From Planctomycetaceae bacterium (GTDB lineage Bacteria; Planctomycetota; Planctomycetia; Pirellulales; Thermoguttaceae): a stretch of DNA of 10,298 bases. Of the stretch, positions 1-4,660 are shown in pieces. Each line of letters starts with the position of its first letter. The first letter of the stretch is position 1. Below the pieces are notes generated by a model that worked only from the letters and a program-made list of their open reading frames with translations, was not told where the DNA came from and did not search any database. Made by a program: the position numbers and the translations under genes. The stretch is taken from assembly GCA_003509805.1 (NCBI GenBank), contig DOMV01000205.1, positions 1 to 10,298 of the forward strand, given 5' to 3'.

Positions 1-564
1 GAAGCGTATTTGAATGCCGCGCAAGCCCAGGGTGCCGTGCAGGACGACGCCGTTGCGGAATTCGAATCGTTTATCGACGTGCTGAAAGCGCAACCGAAAT
101 TTGCCGCTATTCTCGCTTCGGCCATGCTGCCCGGCGAGGAAAAACTGAGTTTGCTTGAGAAAGCAATCGCATCGGACGCATCGCCGATTTTTTGGAATTT
201 TCTGACAATCGTGGCCAAGCGGAACCGGCTGGATATTTTGGAGGCAATCTGCTTCGAAAGTCGGCGGCGTTTGGACGAGATTCGCGGTCGAATTCCGGTA
301 ACGATCACCACGGCTACGGAGCTGGATGGCCCGATTCTGGAGAATCTGTCCGAAAAATTGCGCGGCGTTCTCGGTGGAGAACCGATCATTCTGAGCCAGG
401 TCGATCCTGAGACGATCGGCGGGCTCGTCGTTCGCGTCGGCGATACGATCTACGACGCGTCCCTCCTTACCCAACTTAAAAACGTTCGTCAACAGATGAT
501 TGACAGGAGCGCAAATGAAATTCAACGCCGACGAGATAGCTTCCGTAATCCAGAAGGAAATTGA
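1..564 (+). CDS. atpH: F1 ATP synthase delta subunit (5'-partial)
   Basis: This is the delta (OSCP-like) subunit, part of the peripheral stalk joining the F1 head to the membrane F0 sector. The frame is open from base 1 with no stop, and the first visible residues (EAYLNAAQAQGAV) match the interior of the family's N-terminal helical domain. The true start is therefore probably 10-20 codons upstream of the window, and the TTG at base 10 is unlikely to be it. 187 residues are visible. The C-terminal domain carries the family signature GGLVVRVGDTIYDAS (about residues 140-154), followed by a helix ending near LKNVRQQMI. About 20 further residues, rich in Arg and Asn, extend past the usual end and overlap atpA by 50 bases. 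The overlap implies translational coupling. The F0 genes (atpB, atpE, atpF) would be expected just upstream. Confidence 0.93.
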   Translation, partial: EAYLNAAQAQGAVQDDAVAEFESFIDVLKAQPKFAAILASAMLPGEEKLSLLEKAIASDASPIFWNFLTIVAKRNRLDILEAICFESRRRLDEIRGRIPVTITTATELDGPILENLSEKLRGVLGGEPIILSQVDPETIGGLVVRVGDTIYDASLLTQLKNVRQQMIDRSANEIQRRRDSFRNPEGN

Positions 565-2026
565 ACAATATGAAGGTAAAATCGACGTCCGTGAGGTCGG
601 CCGCGTCCTTGAGGTCGGCGATGGTATTGCGCGCGTCTACGGCCTGACGGGAATCATGGCCGGGGAAATGATCGATTTTCCTGCGGCAGGCGTGATGGGG
701 CAAGCGTTCAACCTCGAAGAAAATTCGGTAGGCGTCATCATCCTGGGCGATTATCTCAAAATCAACGAAGGCGACGAAGCGCGGACCACGGGACGGTTGC
801 TCCAGGTTCCGGTCGGCGACGCCGTGCTCGGTCGTGTCCTTGATCCGCTCGGCAACCCGCTCGACGGAAAAGGTCCGATCGTCACAACGGAATACCGTTT
901 CGTCGAATCCGATGCGCCCGGTATCGCCGATCGTCAACCGGTTCGCGAATCCCTCCAGACCGGGATCGCGGCAATCGACGCCATGACCCCGATCGGTCGC
1001 GGTCAGCGCGAATTGATTATTGGCGACCGAAAAACCGGAAAAACGGCGATCTGCATCGACACGATCCTGAACCAGAAGGATACGGGCGTCAAGTGCTTCT
1101 ATGTCGCCGTCGGCCAAAAGGATTCGACCGTCGCGGGAATCATCGAAACGCTCCGCAAATACGACGCGATGGATTACACGACCGTCATCGTCGCCGGGGC
1201 GAGCAGCGCGGCTCCGCTCCAGTATATCGCCCCGTATGCGGGCTGTGCGATGGCGGAATACTTCATGTACAACAAGAAAGAGCACACGCTCGTCATCTAC
1301 GACGACCTTTCGAAGCAGGCGGCGGCCTACCGCCAGCTTTCCTTGCTCATGCGCCGTCCCCCGGGACGTGAAGCGTACCCGGGCGATATTTTTTATTGCC
1401 ACAGCCGTTTGCTGGAACGTTCGGCAAAACTCTCAAACGATCTCGGCGGCGGTTCGCTCACGGCGCTGCCGATCGTCGAAACGCTTGAAGGAGAGGTTTC
1501 GGCGTATATTCCGACGAATGTGATTTCGATTACGGACGGCCAGATTTACCTCCAACCCGACCTCTTTTTCCGGGGACAGCGCCCGGCGATGAACGTCGGC
1601 ATCTCGGTAAGCCGTGTCGGCGGTTCCGCGCAAATCCCGGCAATGAAACAGGTTGCAGGCGGATTACGTCTCGACTTGGCCGCCTACCGCGAATTGGAGG
1701 CATTTGCCCAAATGGGAACCGATCTCGATCCGGCGACCCAGGCGCGGCTTGATCGCGGAGCCCGCCTGACAGAACTGCTCAAGCAGGGAATCTGCAAGCC
1801 GAAACCGGTGATCGATCAGGTCTTCCTGATCTACGCTGGTACGAAAGGTTTCATTGATGCGATTCCGGTCGCTCGGACGCTTGAATGGTGTGATGGGATG
1901 ATCGATTTCATCCACTCGAAAAAGCAGGCCCTCTGGGACACGATCGCCCGGGAACGCAAATTGAACGACGATTTGTTCAAGCAGATGACGGATGCCCTGA
2001 ACGAGTTCAACGACTCGTTCAAATAG
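515..2026 (+). CDS. atpA: F1 ATP synthase alpha subunit
   Basis: This is the non-catalytic nucleotide-binding subunit of the F1 alpha3beta3 hexamer on the cytoplasmic face. The ATG at 515 is chosen because GGAG sits at 506-509, because the protein then starts MKFNADEIASVIQKEIEQY as alpha subunits do, and because its 503 residues match the family length. An in-frame TTG at 500 has no such support. The N-terminal beta-barrel is followed by the P-loop GDRKTGKT (residues 170-177), the Walker B region LVIYDD (about 258-263), and SVSRVGG, whose Arg (367) is the arginine finger completing the beta catalytic site. The C-terminal helical domain is complete, and no frameshift or lost key residue is visible. 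The start lies inside the end of atpH. Downstream the operon is interrupted by two toxin-antitoxin pairs before atpG. Confidence 0.98.
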   Translation: MKFNADEIASVIQKEIEQYEGKIDVREVGRVLEVGDGIARVYGLTGIMAGEMIDFPAAGVMGQAFNLEENSVGVIILGDYLKINEGDEARTTGRLLQVPVGDAVLGRVLDPLGNPLDGKGPIVTTEYRFVESDAPGIADRQPVRESLQTGIAAIDAMTPIGRGQRELIIGDRKTGKTAICIDTILNQKDTGVKCFYVAVGQKDSTVAGIIETLRKYDAMDYTTVIVAGASSAAPLQYIAPYAGCAMAEYFMYNKKEHTLVIYDDLSKQAAAYRQLSLLMRRPPGREAYPGDIFYCHSRLLERSAKLSNDLGGGSLTALPIVETLEGEVSAYIPTNVISITDGQIYLQPDLFFRGQRPAMNVGISVSRVGGSAQIPAMKQVAGGLRLDLAAYRELEAFAQMGTDLDPATQARLDRGARLTELLKQGICKPKPVIDQVFLIYAGTKGFIDAIPVARTLEWCDGMIDFIHSKKQALWDTIARERKLNDDLFKQMTDALNEFNDSFK

Positions 2027-2041
2027 GATTGTCGTGAATAA

Positions 2042-2057
2042 CCGCCTCACGAGGCGG
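2042..2057 (+). repeat. Short GC-rich hairpin after atpA
   Basis: CCGCCTC and GAGGCGG form a perfect inverted repeat 16 bases after the atpA stop. Folded as RNA it gives a 6-bp stem with a CACG tetraloop. No run of T follows, so it is not a convincing intrinsic terminator. It may protect the 3' end of the atpA message or attenuate reading into the toxin-antitoxin genes (inference). The next gene's AAGGAG lies only 13 bases downstream. Confidence 0.6.
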
Positions 2058-2082
2058 AGTGACTCAATTTAAGGAGCCGGTG

Positions 2083-2346
2083 ATGAACGTGACGGCGACG
2101 GATACGGCGGTCGATCTCGACTTGTTCCGGGACATGATCCGCGAGGATTTGAACGGGATCGACGATTTCGCCGTGTTGGAAGCGATCCATACGTTGATCG
2201 AACCGCATAAAGGGGTTTATCATTTCACACCGGAGGAAAACGCTGAACTCGATCGCCGGGAAAAAGAAATTGAAACCGGGATGGACATTCCCCATGAACA
2301 AGTGATGCGGGAGTTCGACGCATGGCTCAAAAAAGGCGAAACGTGA
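2083..2346 (+). CDS. Antitoxin of RelE/ParE-type module (pair 1)
   Basis: This 87-residue acidic protein fits the antitoxins that precede small RelE/ParE-type toxins. The N-terminal half (about residues 14-40, FRDMIREDLNGIDDFAVLEA) resembles the helical region of short addiction-module antitoxins. The C-terminal half contains YHFTPEEN (46-53), then a charged helix, then GMDIPHEQV (66-74), and ends EFDAWLKK, a layout typical of such proteins. The ATG at 2083 is chosen for AAGGAG at 2071-2076; an in-frame GTG at 2059 lies upstream of that site and would not use it. The toxin ATG (2322) lies inside its last codons, so the pair should be co-translated. Antitoxins of this kind usually bind the toxin and repress their own promoter. 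No promoter is evident here, so it may be read from the atp transcript. The family assignment is by pattern only. Confidence 0.75.
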   Translation: MNVTATDTAVDLDLFRDMIREDLNGIDDFAVLEAIHTLIEPHKGVYHFTPEENAELDRREKEIETGMDIPHEQVMREFDAWLKKGET

Positions 2347-2624
2347 TATGGCATTCGAAAGCCCGGGCCGAATTCGCCACGATCCTTGCTTTTTTTCGCG
2401 AGAGAAATGGTTCCAATGATTACAGTCGGCGACTGTTGCAAGGTTTGAGAAGAAAGTTGGAAATCGTTCGTGTTGTCCCGCAGATGGGCGAAGCGACGGG
2501 TCGGCCCGACGAACGTGTTATGCCGCATGAAAATTACATGGTTGTTTACCGGATCCGCCCGAACGAGATTGAAATTCTCGCGGTTTGGGACGCCCGGCGC
2601 GATCCGGAGGCAAGCCCGTTTTGA
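2322..2624 (+). CDS. RelE/ParE-family toxin (pair 1), apparently intact
   Basis: This 100-residue basic protein has the layout of RelE/ParE-superfamily toxins. It has an N-terminal strand VIWHSKAR (8-15), a helical pair with RERNGS (26-31) and YSRRLLQGLRRKL (34-46), then strands, and a C-terminal ILAVWDARRDP (85-95) closely matching the family ending. RelE toxins cleave ribosome-bound mRNA and ParE toxins poison DNA gyrase; the sequence alone does not decide which applies. The start at 2322 is preferred because GGGAG lies at 2309-2313. It overlaps the antitoxin by 25 bases, the same arrangement as in pair 2. A GTG at 2343, overlapping the antitoxin stop, is an alternative. No disabling mutation is visible. 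Insertion between atpA and atpG is unusual for such a module. Confidence 0.82.
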   Translation: MAQKRRNVIWHSKARAEFATILAFFRERNGSNDYSRRLLQGLRRKLEIVRVVPQMGEATGRPDERVMPHENYMVVYRIRPNEIEILAVWDARRDPEASPF

Positions 2625-2652
2625 CCTTTATACTGAAGGCGGTTGAAATTTC

Positions 2653-2740
2653 CCGAAGCCGATTCTTGGGAAGCCTGCTTTCCGAAGGTAAGCAGGCGGG
2701 TAGGACGGGCTGTGTTTACCAACGACTCAACCGGCTTCGG
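2653..2740 (+). repeat. Nested inverted repeats, possible structured RNA
   Basis: An outer perfect 9-bp inverted repeat, CCGAAGCCG (2653-2661) and CGGCTTCGG (2732-2740), encloses a perfect 8-bp inverted repeat, GCCTGCTT (2673-2680) and AAGCAGGC (2690-2697). TTGG (2666-2669) and CCAA (2719-2722) could add pairs between them. The segment lies between the pair 1 toxin and a small hydrophobic ORF. It could be a regulatory leader, a processing site or the remains of a mobile repeat. No U-tract follows, so it is not a standard terminator. Confidence 0.5.
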
Positions 2741-2747
2741 TATAACA

Positions 2748-2762
2748 TATACTGGAAACGCG
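2748..2762 (+). repeat. 15-bp repeat, copy 1 (inverted partner at 4607-4621)
   Basis: TATACTGGAAACGCG here recurs exactly on the minus strand at 4607-4621. In both copies the next bases read RTGA on the matching strand (ATGA here, GTGA there), and several further bases agree. The first six bases resemble a -10 box and GGAA could act as a weak ribosome site, so this may be a repeated promoter or leader segment. Its function is not shown. Confidence 0.5.
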
Positions 2763-2876
2763 ATGACCACCGAACCATCAACCCTTGGATTGCTTGTTTT
2801 GATTGCCGTTCCCGTGGTCGTCGTCATGACTGCCGTTGTGATTTTCGCCGTTGTGTCGATCGTGCCGAAAAAGTGA
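2763..2876 (+). CDS. Possible single-pass membrane micropeptide, 37 aa
   Basis: The ATG opens a 37-residue ORF. It begins MTTEPSTLG, contains one strongly hydrophobic stretch of about 25 Leu/Val/Ile/Ala residues (roughly 9-33), and ends VPKK. The composition predicts one membrane helix with a basic C-terminal tail. The ribosome site is weak (GGAA at 2754-2757, six bases after the GGA core). The frame is open upstream to 2643 but only this portion looks protein-like. No family is recognised. Single-helix peptides of this size include type I toxins and small regulators of membrane complexes, but nothing here tells which, if either, applies. The reverse strand of a Val-rich stretch also stays open by chance, so non-coding is a real alternative. 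Confidence 0.4.
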   Translation: MTTEPSTLGLLVLIAVPVVVVMTAVVIFAVVSIVPKK

Positions 2877-2919
2877 AAACCGTGGTAAGTGAAATCCATT
2901 TTTGTCCGGGAGATGGACG

Positions 2920-3099
2920 ATGAGTATTCAGGAATGGGAACCGGGAACGACGAATGCCGAACTCGCGGAACGGTTTTACCATATTCCACCCCGGGTTCGC
3001 GAGAATATCGAACTCTCCCGTCGACAATTGGCCGAAGGAAAAGGGATTCCGCATGAGGTCGTCTGTATGGAGGTCGAGCGATGGCTTCACGAAAAATAA
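2920..3099 (+). CDS. Short antitoxin paralogue (pair 2), N-terminally reduced
   Basis: This 59-residue ORF is a relative of the pair 1 antitoxin. Residues 20-56 align without gaps to residues 46-82 of the first protein. Shared features are YH at the start, P in the next turn, a charged helix, G..IPHE (40-46) and E...WL at the end. What precedes YH is short and unrelated to the first protein, and a TGA at 2890-2892 closes the frame upstream, so the N-terminal helical half is missing. The ATG at 2920 is supported by GGGAGA at 2908-2913. The start of the toxin frame (3081) lies within its end, as in pair 1. It may be a decaying gene or a truncated antitoxin able to bind toxin but not regulate. 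The partner toxin is broken. Confidence 0.6.
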   Translation: MSIQEWEPGTTNAELAERFYHIPPRVRENIELSRRQLAEGKGIPHEVVCMEVERWLHEK

Positions 3100-3374
3100 T
3101 TTAGGACGGGTCGGCACGTGACCGATTGAAAGATATCCTTGATTATTATACGAAACGTAACGGTTCGAAGCATTATGCAGGGCGTTTATTCGCTCGTTTG
3201 AAAGCACATTTGAAGGATATTCAAAACGGATTGCGAAGCGGCTCCAGGACGGAAACGGGATCTCTTCGGTTGTTTTCCGTCGACAACGTCGTCGTTTTTT
3301 TCGAAACCCATGAGGACCACGTTGAAATTCACGACGTGATGGATGCCCGACGTTATCAGGAAACCGTACAGTGA
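3081..3374 (+). pseudogene. RelE/ParE-family toxin (pair 2), broken by a nonsense codon
   Basis: Read from the ATG at 3081, this frame gives MASRKII, a TAG at 3102-3104, then 89 more codons to TGA. Ignoring the TAG, it aligns to the pair 1 toxin without a gap from the start region to the end: RNGS, YAGRL and a C-terminal MDARR match, about 26 of 76 positions by hand count over the main block. The TAG falls exactly on the Trp codon (residue 10) of pair 1, so a single TGG to TAG change is the simplest history. GGAG at 3069-3072 and the 19-base overlap with the antitoxin mirror pair 1, showing that the real start is 3081. The WD of the ending is MD here. Downstream TTG or GTG reinitiation would lose the first strand. 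The gene is most likely dead. Its last codon overlaps the atpG ribosome site. Confidence 0.75.
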
Positions 3375-3401
3375 GGAGTAGCCGGAGCACCGGCTGAGAT
3401 T
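3373..3401 (+). promoter_or_regulatory. atpG ribosome site with hairpin before the start codon
   Basis: GAGGAG (3373-3378) overlaps the stop of the broken toxin but lies 23 bases before the atpG ATG, too far for normal use. Between them AGCCGG (3380-3385), AGCA and CCGGCT (3390-3395) make a perfect 6-bp hairpin. If it folds, the linear spacing falls to 7 bases, which is ideal. A weak GAG at 3396-3398 is the alternative site. Confidence 0.55.
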
Positions 3402-4394
3402 ATGGCAAACATCAAAAAACTCGATCGACGGCGAAAGTCGGTGAGGAACATCCGGAAAATCACCCGAACGATGGAACTCATCGCGACGGCGCAATTCAAG
3501 CGGGCAATGGACCGGAGTGTCGCGATCAACGCGTACACCAAGCGGATTGTCGCCCTTGTCGGAAATCTCCTCCATGCCGGTGTCGAATTTTCGCATCCGC
3601 TGTTGACTACACACCCCGATACGAAGAATGCGGCCTTGCTGATGCTCGCCTCGAACCGGGGACTCTGCGGCGGTTACAACGTCGGCATCATCCGCCTTGC
3701 GACGCCGCGATGGAAAGAGATGAGGAAACAATACCAAGAAGGCGCGACGCTTGAGATTTCCGGAAAACGGGGAATCGCGGCCTTCCGGTTCCGCGGTATG
3801 CCGGCCGACCGCACGTACACCAATTTTGAGGACAAGCCGCGGTTCGAAGAGGTCAACGAACTCGCGAACCGGTTCATGGAAGACTACATGACCGGAAAGC
3901 TCGATCGGCTTGAAATCGTGTACACGAAATTCATTTCGCTCAGCAAACAACAGGCCGTGCATGAGGTTCTCCTGCCGATGAGCGAATTGACCGTCCCTGA
4001 GGAACTGAAGGGGAAACGGGCGGATGACGCCCGACAACAGAGCGAGGCGGAGCTGAAAAAGGCGGCTTTGGTGAAGGCGGCCCAGCAAAAACTCGCGAAA
4101 GCGAGCGAGCGATTGGGCACAGCCGGGGGGATCGACATCCCCTTTGAGTTTTTCCCTTCCGCCGAAAGCATCATGGAAGAAGCCGTAACGACGGCATTCA
4201 AGGTCAAGCTGTTCAAGTGTTTCCTTGATGCGGCGGTCAACGAACAAATCGCGAGGATGGTTGCAATGAAAGCGGCGACCGACAACGCTTCAAAGATGAT
4301 CGACTCGCTCAGCCGGGCCTACAATCGGGCGCGGCAAGGCAAAATCACCGGCGAATTGACCGAACTGATCGGCGGCGCCGATGCGTTAAGTTAG
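3402..4394 (+). CDS. atpG: F1 ATP synthase gamma subunit, long form
   Basis: Gamma is the central rotor shaft of F1, linking the c-ring to the alpha3beta3 head. The N-terminal coiled-coil helix begins MANIKKLDRRRKSVRNIRKI and continues with TRTMELIATAQFKRA, the family's hallmark. The middle Rossmann-like domain starts at LMLASNRGLCGGYN. The C-terminal helix contains ARMVAMKAATDNA (about 286-298), the second hallmark. At 330 residues it is roughly 40 longer than common gamma subunits. The extra length is a Lys/Ala/Glu-rich helical segment at about residues 200-245, inserted before PFEFFPS. The insert is in frame and free of stops, so it looks like a lineage feature rather than damage. The gene follows a dead toxin by 27 bases and is followed by a structured 266-base gap and hppA instead of atpD. 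Confidence 0.97.
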   Translation: MANIKKLDRRRKSVRNIRKITRTMELIATAQFKRAMDRSVAINAYTKRIVALVGNLLHAGVEFSHPLLTTHPDTKNAALLMLASNRGLCGGYNVGIIRLATPRWKEMRKQYQEGATLEISGKRGIAAFRFRGMPADRTYTNFEDKPRFEEVNELANRFMEDYMTGKLDRLEIVYTKFISLSKQQAVHEVLLPMSELTVPEELKGKRADDARQQSEAELKKAALVKAAQQKLAKASERLGTAGGIDIPFEFFPSAESIMEEAVTTAFKVKLFKCFLDAAVNEQIARMVAMKAATDNASKMIDSLSRAYNRARQGKITGELTELIGGADALS

Positions 4395-4509
4395 TGTTGA
4401 GCCGAGCGGCGTAGCCATCCGGCAATCCGCCACGGACCCGACGGCGCATGAACACCGTGCGGTCCGCAGTGTATACTTCGAACGGCAAGACAATCCTCCT
4501 GCGAACAAT

Positions 4510-4581
4510 CGCCTGCCGCTTGAACGAGACGTTTAAGCATTTGTCTGAACAGACGTTAAAGGCGAGCGAGTACGGCAGGCG
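4510..4581 (+). repeat. Nested inverted repeats in the atpG-hppA gap
   Basis: A perfect 9-bp inverted repeat, CGCCTGCCG (4510-4518) and CGGCAGGCG (4573-4581), encloses the palindrome-like GTCTGAACAGAC (4543-4554) and the near-identical direct repeats AGACGTTTAA (4527-4536) and AGACGTTAAA (4551-4560). The layout resembles the nested repeats at 2653-2740. It lies 79 bases before hppA and could be a leader structure or an operator. It has no terminal T-run on the plus strand. Confidence 0.5.
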
Positions 4582-4606
4582 GACTTGACCGAATGTCCGT
4601 TTTCAC

Positions 4607-4621
4607 CGCGTTTCCAGTATA
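4607..4621 (-). repeat. 15-bp repeat, copy 2 (inverted relative to 2748-2762)
   Basis: On the minus strand this reads TATACTGGAAACGCG, identical to copy 1, and is followed by GTGA where copy 1 has ATGA. The two copies face each other across the micropeptide, pair 2 and atpG. The GTG could open only a 16-codon minus-strand frame, which is not protein-like. Confidence 0.5.
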
Positions 4622-4660
4622 GTTCACTTTACCACCTTTTTTTATTCGAAAGTGTCTTTT

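Noticed and set aside
3102..3104. TAG as pyrrolysine or a reassigned codon in the second toxin
   Set aside because: The other genes end in ordinary stops, atpA and atpG end in TAG, and nothing in the window supports recoding. A simple nonsense mutation is enough.
3186..4247. 353-codon minus-strand frame opposite atpG
   Set aside because: It is an antisense shadow; atpG on the plus strand is certain.
4585..4623. TTGACC and TATAGT as a promoter for hppA
   Set aside because: The boxes are 27 bases apart, far beyond the usual 16-18, so they were not called as a promoter.
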